Positions 56,446 through 64,000 of a DNA stretch of 64,000 nucleotides are shown here, piece after piece; positions within the stretch are counted from its first letter, which is position 1, and the number at the start of each line of letters is the position of its first letter. The DNA is taken from NCBI RefSeq assembly GCF_901764995.1, contig NZ_CABFKI010000004.1, positions 62,001 through 126,000 of the forward strand, in the 5' to 3' direction. The position numbers and the translations under genes were made by a program. The notes beneath the pieces are model-generated. The model was not told the origin of the DNA, did not search any database, and worked only from the letters and a program-made list of their open reading frames with translations. This stretch comes from Actinobacillus porcinus (GTDB lineage: Bacteria; Pseudomonadota; Gammaproteobacteria; Enterobacterales; Pasteurellaceae).

Positions 56446-58716
56446 ATGAATAAAGCATTGATGGTCACCAAACGTGACGGACAACTTGAACCCATCGATT
56501 TAGATAAAATCCACCGCGTCATTACTTGGGCGGCGGAAGGTTTAGACAATGTGTCTGTTTCGCAAGTGGAATTGCGTTCACACATTCAGTTCTACGAAGG
56601 TATTCGTACCTCAGATATTCACGAAACGATCATTAAAGCGGCAGCAGATTTGATTAGCAAAGACGCGCCGGACTATCAATATTTAGCTGCACGTTTAGCC
56701 ATTTTCCATTTGCGCAAAAAAGCCTATGGTCAATTTGAGCCACCACGTCTTTATGAGCAAGTGAAAAAGTTAGTTCGTATGGGCAAATATGATGAGTCAC
56801 TTTTAACGGATTATTCCCGCGAAGAATGGGAAGAAATGAATGATTTCTTAGACCACTGGCGCGATATGACCTTCTCTTATGCGGCGGTGAAACAGCTTGA
56901 AGGCAAATATTTGGTACAAAACCGCGTTACAGGCGAAATTTACGAGTCGGCTCAATTCTTATATTTATTGGTTGCCGCAAGTTTATTCTCAAAATATCCA
57001 AAAGAAACGCGTTTAGATTATATTCGCCGTTTCTATGACGCTACGTCAACCTTTAAAATTTCATTACCAACGCCGATTATGGCAGGGGTGCGTACGCCTA
57101 CGCGTCAATTTAGTTCTTGCGTATTAATTGAATGTGGCGATAGCTTAGATTCAATTAATGCCACCGCATCAGCGATTGTGAAATACGTTTCACAACGTGC
57201 TGGAATCGGGGTAAATGCCGGTGCTATTCGTGCATTAGGTAGCCCTATTCGCGGCGGTGAAGCGTTCCATACAGGCTGTATTCCATTCTATAAATATTTC
57301 CAAACCGCCGTTAAATCTTGTTCACAAGGCGGCGTGCGCGGTGGTGCAGCAACGGTTTACTATCCGCTTTGGCATTTAGAAGTAGAAAGCCTGTTGGTGT
57401 TGAAAAACAACCGTGGTGTGGAAGATAACCGTGTTCGCCATATGGACTACGGTGTACAGTTGAATAAATTAATGTATCAACGCTTAATTAAAGGTGGTGA
57501 CATTACGTTATTCAGTCCATCTGATGTCCCGGGGTTATATGAAGCTTTCTTTGCCGATCAAGAGAAATTTGAACAACTTTACGAACAATATGAACAAGAT
57601 CCGGCTATTCGTAAACGCACGGTTAAAGCGGTAGAGTTATTCTCATTATTAATGCAAGAACGCGCTTCAACAGGTCGAATTTATATTCATAACGTGGATC
57701 ACACGAATACCCATTCGCCATTTGATCCTGCGGTTGCCCCTGTGCGTCAATCGAACCTTTGCTTGGAAATTGCCTTACCAACCAAACCATTAACACATTT
57801 CCACGATGAAAATGGTGAAATTGCGTTATGTACACTTTCGGCATTCAACTTAGGTAAAATTGAAAATCTTGATGAATTAGAAGAACTTGCCGATTTAGCA
57901 GTTCGTGCTTTAGATGCCTTATTAGATTACCAAGACTACCCTGTTGCCGCTGCGCGCCGTAGCTCACTCGGTCGCCGCTCTTTAGGGATTGGTGTGATTA
58001 ACTATGCTTATTATTTAGCAAAAAATAACGTTCGTTATTCAAATGGCAGCGCAAATAACTTAACACACCGCACATTTGAAGCTATTCAATATTACTTACT
58101 CAAAGCTTCAATGAATTTGGCTAAAGAACTCGGTCCTTGCGAATTCTTCAACGAAACCCGTTATTCAAAAGGTATTTTACCGATTGATAACTACAAAAAA
58201 GATATTGATAGCATTACCAACGAACCACTTCATTACGATTGGGAAACATTACGTGAAGAAATCAAAACCCACGGTTTGCGTAACTCAACATTAACCGCGC
58301 TCATGCCGTCAGAAACCTCTTCACAAATTTCTAATGCAACCAATGGTATCGAACCACCGCGTGGTCATATCAGTGTCAAAGCATCAAAAGACGGTATTTT
58401 AAAACAAGTGGTGCCGGAATATGAAACCCTAGGCGAAAACTACGAATTATTGTGGGATATGCCAAATATGGACGGTTATTTACATCTTGTGGGTATTATG
58501 CAGAAATTCGTTGACCAATCGATCTCTGCCAATACCAACTACGATCCACAACGTTTCGAAGATGGCAAAGTACCAATGAAAGTCTTATTAAAAGACTTAT
58601 TAACCGCTTATAAATTCGGTTTAAAAACACTTTACTATCAAAATACCCGAGACGGCGCAGACGATGCCCAAGAAGATATGGATGACGGTTGCGCAGGCGG
58701 TGCTTGTAAAATCTAA
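56446..58716 (+). CDS. nrdA: Ribonucleoside-diphosphate reductase class Ia, alpha subunit
   Basis: NrdA reduces ribonucleotides to deoxyribonucleotides with its radical partner NrdB. The 756-residue protein starts with an ATP-cone (MNKALMVTKRDGQLEPIDLD, KIHRVITWAAEGL), then the catalytic barrel: SSCVLIECGDS, NLCLEIALPTKP, ALCTLSAFNLG, and a C-terminal redox tail GCAGGACKI. Length matches the family. The usual nrdB does not follow: a terminator lies 16 bases past the stop, then unrelated convergent genes. Confidence 0.97.
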   Translation: MNKALMVTKRDGQLEPIDLDKIHRVITWAAEGLDNVSVSQVELRSHIQFYEGIRTSDIHETIIKAAADLISKDAPDYQYLAARLAIFHLRKKAYGQFEPPRLYEQVKKLVRMGKYDESLLTDYSREEWEEMNDFLDHWRDMTFSYAAVKQLEGKYLVQNRVTGEIYESAQFLYLLVAASLFSKYPKETRLDYIRRFYDATSTFKISLPTPIMAGVRTPTRQFSSCVLIECGDSLDSINATASAIVKYVSQRAGIGVNAGAIRALGSPIRGGEAFHTGCIPFYKYFQTAVKSCSQGGVRGGAATVYYPLWHLEVESLLVLKNNRGVEDNRVRHMDYGVQLNKLMYQRLIKGGDITLFSPSDVPGLYEAFFADQEKFEQLYEQYEQDPAIRKRTVKAVELFSLLMQERASTGRIYIHNVDHTNTHSPFDPAVAPVRQSNLCLEIALPTKPLTHFHDENGEIALCTLSAFNLGKIENLDELEELADLAVRALDALLDYQDYPVAAARRSSLGRRSLGIGVINYAYYLAKNNVRYSNGSANNLTHRTFEAIQYYLLKASMNLAKELGPCEFFNETRYSKGILPIDNYKKDIDSITNEPLHYDWETLREEIKTHGLRNSTLTALMPSETSSQISNATNGIEPPRGHISVKASKDGILKQVVPEYETLGENYELLWDMPNMDGYLHLVGIMQKFVDQSISANTNYDPQRFEDGKVPMKVLLKDLLTAYKFGLKTLYYQNTRDGADDAQEDMDDGCAGGACKI

Positions 58717-58731
58717 TCACTAGATAACGAA

Positions 58732-58767
58732 AACAACCCTGTACAAATCAAATTGTGCAGGGTTGTT
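58732..58767. terminator. Terminator between nrdA and the PTS gene
   Basis: AACAACCCTGTACAA (58732-58746) pairs with TTGTGCAGGGTTGTT (58753-58767), followed by TTTTT on the plus strand and TTTTCG on the minus. It can end both convergent transcripts. Confidence 0.9.
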
Positions 58768-58794
58768 TTTTATATCATCAACATAATAATAAAA

Positions 58795-60138
58795 CTAACG
58801 AGCCGCTTCTTGTGCTTTTTGCATAAGTTCATTAGCAGCCGCTTCATTCAGTTCTTGCGTTTTCTCTTTTTCTAAACAGACTTTTTCGTACATTTTAAAG
58901 AATGGATAATAAATTACCACATCTAATAAAATTAAGCCTGCACTCAGTATTGGTGCCCATAGATCGCCTCCTGACACCAAGTACGCCCCAATTGGTGCCG
59001 GTGTTGTCCAAGGTGCCATGAGGTAGATACGGTGAATGAGATTAAAGTCAAGTAAGAGATAGGCAATAATCGCATTCGCCATTGGAGCGAAAATCAATGG
59101 GATAAAGAATAATGGGTTCACAACCATTGGTACACCGTACACGATAGGTTCGCCGATAGAGAAGAAAGACGGAACCAAACCGATTTTACCGATGGAACGT
59201 AAGTGTGCAGATTTACTGCGAACCAATAAGAAGGCTAAGGCAATAACCCCACCTGATGCCCCATGCACAATATAGAAATCCCAGAATGAGTTGGTGATGA
59301 TATATGGCAATGGTTCACCTGCTTGGAACGCGGCAAGGTTTGCTGCCATGTTTTGCAATAGGAATGGTGTCCATAATTGCATCAACACTAAAGAACCGTT
59401 AATTCCCAAGAACCAAAGCAAGTGTGTGGCGAAGACGAATAAACAGATTGCACCTAAAGAATCACTCACTTTAATTAATGGTGCCATAAAGTCCATGATA
59501 ATCTGTGGGATAGTTGAACCTGTTGCGTGTTCAATGTAGAGTGTGACCGGATAAAGCGTGAGCAATACGGCTAAAATTGGAATCACGATATTTAAGGATT
59601 CTGCCACCGCACTTGGTACTTCTTTTGGTAAACGAATACGGATGTTTAAGTACTCTAATAAACGGGTTAATTCCACCGTATAGATCGCGATAAAAATCGC
59701 AGAGAATAAACCAATTCCTCCAAAGAATTTAATATCCATAGCACCATCTTTCACCGGTGCGGCGACTAATAAGAAAGTCATTACCGATAAGAACGCTGCC
59801 GGTAAAGGCTCGCGTTTATAGGCTTTCGCAAGGTTATAAGCGATACTTGCAGAGGTAAACAGGGAAATGGCATTAAAGGACATTTGGAAGAAACGCCAAC
59901 CATAATCACTTGCCCAGTGAGAAAATGTCCACCACGCTTGACCAAAAGAGTTTTGGGTATTTTCGTCAAAAGGTGGAATCAGCAAAATCATGATAAAACT
60001 GCCCACAATCAAAAACGGTAATACCACAATAAAACCATCTCGAATCGCAGAAATGTGCGGTTGAGTTTCTAGCCGTTTTGCTACAGGTGCAACGTGTTGA
60101 TTCATAAAATCAATGAAACGTGTTGAGATACTACTCAT
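58795..60138 (-). CDS. PTS sugar transporter subunit IIC, lactose/cellobiose (CelB-like) family
   Basis: A 447-residue inner-membrane permease with about ten hydrophobic segments. It starts MSSISTRFIDFMNQHVAPVA and carries the lac-family IIC hallmarks (GFIVVLPFLIVGSF, the SIGEPIVYGVPMVVNP loop, GASGGVIALAF). No IIA or IIB gene adjoins, so it must borrow them from elsewhere, or be an orphan. It begins three bases after the fucosidase stop, with GGAGGAA inside the fucosidase gene, so the two are an operon. The substrate is probably a beta- or fucosyl disaccharide; it cannot be named. Confidence 0.88.
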   Translation of the reverse strand: MSSISTRFIDFMNQHVAPVAKRLETQPHISAIRDGFIVVLPFLIVGSFIMILLIPPFDENTQNSFGQAWWTFSHWASDYGWRFFQMSFNAISLFTSASIAYNLAKAYKREPLPAAFLSVMTFLLVAAPVKDGAMDIKFFGGIGLFSAIFIAIYTVELTRLLEYLNIRIRLPKEVPSAVAESLNIVIPILAVLLTLYPVTLYIEHATGSTIPQIIMDFMAPLIKVSDSLGAICLFVFATHLLWFLGINGSLVLMQLWTPFLLQNMAANLAAFQAGEPLPYIITNSFWDFYIVHGASGGVIALAFLLVRSKSAHLRSIGKIGLVPSFFSIGEPIVYGVPMVVNPLFFIPLIFAPMANAIIAYLLLDFNLIHRIYLMAPWTTPAPIGAYLVSGGDLWAPILSAGLILLDVVIYYPFFKMYEKVCLEKEKTQELNEAAANELMQKAQEAAR

Positions 60139-60140
60139 AA

Positions 60141-61469
60141 CTATTCCTCCCCGTTTGCAATTTTAAAACCTAAGATATACCAATCCGGTTGGTAATTTTC
60201 GATGTGTAGAATACGTCCTTCCGCGGTGTTTTCTACATGGAATTTCAGTTCAGGATTTAATGCCTCAATGTTGCCGTATAAGGATAATGGCAGGCTATTT
60301 TTACCCGCTTTCAATCCATCCACAAACAAGTATAAATCTGACCGCACTTTTGTATGATAAAGCGTGACATCACCCAGTTTTTGGGTTGGATTGCGGCTGC
60401 ATCTAGAGTGATAAATCCCTTCACCATTAACCGCCAACCATTGACCTAAGGCTAATAAACGATCCACTTGCTCTTGCGGAATGGTACCATCTGCTTTAGG
60501 CCCGATATTTAATAACAGGTTGCCGTTATCTGCCACGGTTTCCACCAAAAGTGCCACCAAATCTTTCACTGAAATTAAATGGCTTTCATCTTCCACTTGG
60601 TTATAGCCGAAAGATAAGCCCATACCACGGCACATTTCCCATTTTTTATCACGAGAAGCGGTACCATGTTTGTATTCTTTAGATGTAAAGTCACACCACA
60701 ATTTATTCCAACGGTCATCAACCACACCTTCCGCGACCGTATTGTAATAATGAGCAAATAAGTGTGGTAACATATGTTCGCCCGCTTTTGGCCAACCGAT
60801 ATCATTCCAAAGCACATCCGGTTTATAGCGGTCGATAAGCTCAATCACCTGTTTATAGGCAAAATCCGCATATTCATAGGTCGGGCAAGCATTAGAGAAG
60901 TTTTGGCTTTCCGTAAAAATCGGATCAGAGGCATATTGCCAATCGATAATTCCCGAATAATAAGCCCCCATACGCAACCCTTTCTCACGCACTTGTTCCG
61001 TCAATTCACCCATTAAATCCCGTTTTGGGCCTGCCTGCGTACAGTTAAAGTCAGTATGTTTACTTGGAAATAAGCAAAAACCATCATGATGTTTCGTAGT
61101 CAATACCACATATTTCGCACCGGCTTGTTTAAATAATTCCGCCCATTGATCCGGCTGCCATTTTTCCGCTTTCCACTGTGGAATAAACTGAGCATAGGTA
61201 AAATCTGCACCATAGGTTTTCAAATGATGCTCATAGGTGGGGCCTTTTTGAACATTAATTGAATTGAAATACCATTCTGCATAAGGGTTATTACAGAACC
61301 ATTGTTCATCAATATCAATCTCTCCCAACTGGCAAGTTGGCGGTGCAAACGCTGGTACAGAATAAACACCCCAGTGGATGAAAATGCCGAATTTTGCATC
61401 TTCATACCATTGCGGTACTTCATGAGTTTTGATTGAACTCCAATCGGCATGATAGCGTTTTTGTTTCAT
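60141..61469 (-). CDS. Cytoplasmic alpha-L-fucosidase, GH29
   Basis: This enzyme removes alpha-linked L-fucose. The 442-residue GH29 protein has FGIFIHWGVYSVPAF (N-terminal barrel strand), YVVLTTKHHDGFCLF, and the nucleophile region PDVLWNDIGWP with Asp223, aligning with Thermotoga maritima Asp224 as I recall it. DNGNLLLNIGPKADGTIP near residue 325 is another family hallmark. It has no signal peptide, so it acts in the cytoplasm on imported sugar, which fits the cotranscribed PTS IIC gene. The strong AGGAGG ribosome-binding site and a CRP site about 98 bases upstream suggest catabolite control. It lies next to nrdA where nrdB usually is. Confidence 0.92.
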   Translation of the reverse strand: MKQKRYHADWSSIKTHEVPQWYEDAKFGIFIHWGVYSVPAFAPPTCQLGEIDIDEQWFCNNPYAEWYFNSINVQKGPTYEHHLKTYGADFTYAQFIPQWKAEKWQPDQWAELFKQAGAKYVVLTTKHHDGFCLFPSKHTDFNCTQAGPKRDLMGELTEQVREKGLRMGAYYSGIIDWQYASDPIFTESQNFSNACPTYEYADFAYKQVIELIDRYKPDVLWNDIGWPKAGEHMLPHLFAHYYNTVAEGVVDDRWNKLWCDFTSKEYKHGTASRDKKWEMCRGMGLSFGYNQVEDESHLISVKDLVALLVETVADNGNLLLNIGPKADGTIPQEQVDRLLALGQWLAVNGEGIYHSRCSRNPTQKLGDVTLYHTKVRSDLYLFVDGLKAGKNSLPLSLYGNIEALNPELKFHVENTAEGRILHIENYQPDWYILGFKIANGEE

Positions 61470-61559
61470 AGTGCCTCCTAGCTAGTACGATAAATATTGA
61501 ATATATTTTTCATTAAGAAGCCTAAATAAAAAAGAAATTTTAAATTTTAGTCGTATTTT

Positions 61560-61575
61560 CGTGAACTAAATCACA
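61560..61575 (-). promoter_or_regulatory. CRP site upstream of the fucosidase operon
   Basis: CGTGA-N6-TCACA (61560-61575) differs from the CRP consensus by one base. Centred about 98 bases before the fucosidase ATG, it could activate in the absence of glucose. Confidence 0.7.
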
Positions 61576-61613
61576 AAAAACTCTAGCACAGTCGTATTTC
61601 ATTACAAATAAAA

Positions 61614-61648
61614 TGCCCGATTTTGACTAAAAATTAAAAAATCGGGCA
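61614..61648 (-). terminator. Second terminator-like hairpin between ftsH and the fucosidase operon
   Basis: TGCCCGATTTT (61614-61624) pairs with AAAATCGGGCA (61638-61648); on the minus strand it is followed by TTTTATTT. It would insulate the fucosidase operon from ftsH read-through. Confidence 0.7.
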
Positions 61649-61691
61649 TAAAAGTGTCTGATATTGAATATATGATTTAATTAGGACTAAA

Positions 61692-61713
61692 AAGGCGACA
61701 TCACTGTCGCCTT
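61692..61713 (-). terminator. ftsH terminator
   Basis: AAGGCGAC (61692-61699) pairs with GTCGCCTT (61706-61713). On the minus strand it is followed by TTTTTAG. It lies 16 bases past the ftsH stop. Confidence 0.8.
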
Positions 61714-61728
61714 CTTTCTAATTAAATC

Positions 61729-63627
61729 TTACAAATTGTCTGATTTTTCAACCGCACTTTGATTATTATTTTCCGCTTTAGGTTCATCTGATTGTGTTCG
61801 TTTTGAACTGTTCTCATCCCAACCCGATGGCGGTGTTACGGGCTCTCGGTTCATCAATTGTTTGATTTGTTCTTCTTCAATGGTTTCATATTTCACTAAC
61901 GCATCTTTCATTGCGTGTAAAATATCCATATTATCAATCAACAACTGACGAGCACGTCCGTAGTTACGATTTACAATAGCACGAACTTCTTCATCGATAG
62001 TATGAGCCGTTTCATCCGACATATGTTTGGCTTTGGCCATTGAACGCCCTAGGAACACTTCGCCTTCATCTTCTGAATAAAGAATTGGACCTAGCTTATC
62101 GGAGAAACCCCATTGGGTCACCATATTACGCGCAATATTGGTGGCGACTTTAATATCATTTGATGCACCGGTAGAAATATTTTCTTCACCATAAATCAAT
62201 TCTTCAGCCAAACGACCTGCATACAAGGTAGAAAGTTTACTTTCTAATTGTTTTTGGCTGATGCTCACTTGGTCACCTTCCGGTAAGAAGAAGGTCACAC
62301 CTAGTGCACGTCCGCGTGGAATAATCGTCACTTTGTGTACCGGATCGTGTTCCGGTACTAAATAACCCACAATAGCATGACCGGCTTCGTGATAAGCCGT
62401 GCTTTCTTTTTGCTTATCCGTCATCATCATTGAGCGGCGTTCAGGGCCCATATTGATTTTATCTTTCGCTTTTTCAAACTCTAACATAGTCACAACACGT
62501 TTATTGCCGCGCGCGGCAAAGAGTGCTGCTTCGTTAACGAGGTTAGCCAAATCGGCGCCTGAATAACCTGGTGTTCCGCGCGCTAACGTCATCGCATCTA
62601 CATCATCACCTAAAGGCACTTTTCGCATATGGACTTTTAAGATCTGCTCACGACCACGTACATCAGGCAATCCAACGGTCACTTGACGGTCAAAACGACC
62701 TGGGCGAACCAGCGCTGGATCTAATACATCAGGGCGGTTAGTCGCCGCAATAACAATAATGCCTTCTTTGCCCTCAAAGCCATCCATTTCAACGAGCATT
62801 TGGTTTAAGGTTTGCTCACGTTCATCATGACCACCACCAAGACCCGCTCCACGTTGACGCCCTACGGCATCGATTTCATCAATAAAAATCAAACAAGGCG
62901 CATTTTTCTTCGCTTGTTCAAACATATCACGCACACGTGATGCCCCAACGCCCACGAACATTTCCACGAAATCAGAACCTGAAATCGTAAAGAATGGTAC
63001 TTTAGCTTCCCCCGCAATAGCTTTAGCGATAAGGGTTTTACCGGTTCCCGGTGGACCTACCATTAAAACGCCTTTTGGAATTTTACCGCCAAGATTTTGG
63101 AATTTCGTTGGATCTCGTAAAAAATCAACAATCTCACCAACTTCTTCTTTCGCTTCATCACAGCCGGCGACATCTTCAAATGTGACTTTGATTTGATCTT
63201 TGGTCAACATTTTGGCGCGGCTTTTCCCGAAGCTCATCGCTTTACCACCACCGCCTTGCATTTGGCGCATAAAGAAGAACCACACACCAACGAGAAATAG
63301 CATTGGGAACCAAGAAATAAGCACTTGCGAGAGTAAGCTACGCCCTTCAGGCATTGTGCCTTCTACTTTGATTTTTTTATTTAACAAATCATTTAAGATT
63401 TTGTCATCATAGATTGGCATTACCGTGGCATATTTTGAGCCATCAGTTTTGGTAACGCTAATCTCACGATCATCACTAAATTTAACTTGTGAAACTTGAT
63501 TGTTCCCCACATCTGTAATAAATGTGGTGTAATCCGTTTGATTGCTCGTCTCAGTGGAATTAAAGCCTTGGTATGCGGTCATCATGACAACAGCTACCAC
63601 CACCCAAAGGACTAGATTTTTTACCAT
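61729..63627 (-). CDS. ftsH: ATP-dependent zinc metalloprotease FtsH
   Basis: FtsH is the hexameric membrane AAA+ protease that degrades LpxC, sigma-32 and misassembled membrane proteins. I use ATG 63627 ([20 protein letters not shown]); the codon at 63636 is TTG. The 632-residue protein has two membrane helices (residues 4-20 and about 100-120), Walker [13 protein letters not shown], Walker [15 protein letters not shown], the second region of homology ([19 protein letters not shown]) and zinc motif HEAGH. rlmE lies 120 bases upstream on the same strand, the usual order. Confidence 0.97.
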   Translation of the reverse strand: MVKNLVLWVVVAVVMMTAYQGFNSTETSNQTDYTTFITDVGNNQVSQVKFSDDREISVTKTDGSKYATVMPIYDDKILNDLLNKKIKVEGTMPEGRSLLSQVLISWFPMLFLVGVWFFFMRQMQGGGGKAMSFGKSRAKMLTKDQIKVTFEDVAGCDEAKEEVGEIVDFLRDPTKFQNLGGKIPKGVLMVGPPGTGKTLIAKAIAGEAKVPFFTISGSDFVEMFVGVGASRVRDMFEQAKKNAPCLIFIDEIDAVGRQRGAGLGGGHDEREQTLNQMLVEMDGFEGKEGIIVIAATNRPDVLDPALVRPGRFDRQVTVGLPDVRGREQILKVHMRKVPLGDDVDAMTLARGTPGYSGADLANLVNEAALFAARGNKRVVTMLEFEKAKDKINMGPERRSMMMTDKQKESTAYHEAGHAIVGYLVPEHDPVHKVTIIPRGRALGVTFFLPEGDQVSISQKQLESKLSTLYAGRLAEELIYGEENISTGASNDIKVATNIARNMVTQWGFSDKLGPILYSEDEGEVFLGRSMAKAKHMSDETAHTIDEEVRAIVNRNYGRARQLLIDNMDILHAMKDALVKYETIEEEQIKQLMNREPVTPPSGWDENSSKRTQSDEPKAENNNQSAVEKSDNL

Positions 63628-63758
63628 ATCGTTCAAGGTTTAAACCTCATAGTTAGTTAAAAAATTATTAGTTAAAAATTTGTTAATAGCATATATTAAA
63701 ATTGACAAAGAAACTAATAGTCAACGCCAATTTTTTCCGTAGGACAAGGCTTTTTTTC

Positions 63759-64000
63759 TTAACCTTTATAACCTGTTGCTACAATATAAACTTCACGAGA
63801 ACGCCCACGCGAAGCTTCAGGTTTTCGAACTTTGACCACGGAAAATAAGGAACGAATTTCACGTAAATATTCATCAAAGCCTTCGCCTTGGAATACCTTC
63901 ACCACAAAGCTCCCTTTGGTGGCAAGAACCTGTTTACACATATCTAAAGCAAGTTCAACAAGATACATAGCGCGCGGAATGTCCACTGATGGCATACCAC
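63759..64000 (-). CDS. rlmE: 23S rRNA (uridine-2'-O)-methyltransferase RlmE, C-terminal part
   Basis: The last 80 residues of RlmE (FtsJ/RrmJ), which methylates U2552 of 23S rRNA late in 50S assembly. The frame is open to the right edge ([48 protein letters not shown]). The catalytic Lys (FVVKVF) and Glu (SREVY) of the K-D-K-E tetrad are visible. The N-terminus lies beyond the window. Confidence 0.95.

Overview
The window is a Pasteurellaceae chromosome segment. The 9-base DNA uptake signal AAGTGCGGT (and its complement ACCGCACTT) recurs throughout, inside genes and as inverted pairs that form terminators. Gene content and local order resemble Haemophilus/Aggregatibacter (lrp-ftsK-lolA-rarA-serS, DUF47-pit-SH3-cca, lolB-ispE-prs, ycjX/sapABCDF, purEK-aspC, ygiW-qseBC, moaACDE, rnpB, kdsDC). 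An Aggregatibacter-like or Haemophilus-like species is most likely; the sequence alone does not settle the species.

Layout. 1-9.7 kb, all on the minus strand: the 5' end of a family 2 glycosyltransferase, serS, rarA, lolA, ftsK, lrp, radA and a CYTH triphosphatase. 9.8-13.8 kb, plus strand: a phosphate-transport pair behind a Pho-box-like direct repeat, an SH3-domain membrane protein, and cca. 13.9-26.1 kb: a two-partner secretion (TPS) island with transporter tpsB, a 2904-residue exoprotein tpsA, a small lipoprotein, a promoterless second copy of the tpsA 3' end with its own lipoprotein, and a fragment of the tpsA middle. 26.2-31.5 kb: lolB-ispE-prs and gyrA. 31.6-38.5 kb: ycjX divergent from sapABCDF. 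38.6-46.4 kb: tyrA, aroG (two TyrR boxes), sppA, purEK (PurR box), aspC. 46.4-55.1 kb: qseC-qseB, a dense hairpin array, ygiW, moaEDCA behind a probable molybdenum cofactor riboswitch, a YvcK/YbhK protein, RNase P RNA, kdsD-kdsC. 55.1-64 kb: cra, nrdA without an adjacent nrdB, a PTS IIC gene with a cytoplasmic alpha-L-fucosidase, ftsH, and the 3' end of rlmE.

The most interesting part is the TPS island. The C-terminus of TpsA looks like an alpha/beta-hydrolase (lipase-like) effector with a readable Ser-Asp-His triad. It is translationally coupled to a small lipoprotein that is a good immunity candidate. The same domain recurs downstream as a silent cassette: about 617 bp differ by only five silent changes, then the tail diverges and is coupled to a divergent, truncated lipoprotein. 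A tpsA-derived fragment after it marks the recombination junction. This looks like a contact-toxin/immunity locus that diversifies by cassette exchange, with a lipid-hydrolase-like warhead. Two families of intergenic palindromes, with variable arms and constant cores, are a second theme.

Method limits: no alignment, folding or database search was run. Functions come from reading the translations and motifs. Comparisons with H. influenzae, E. coli and B. subtilis are from memory.
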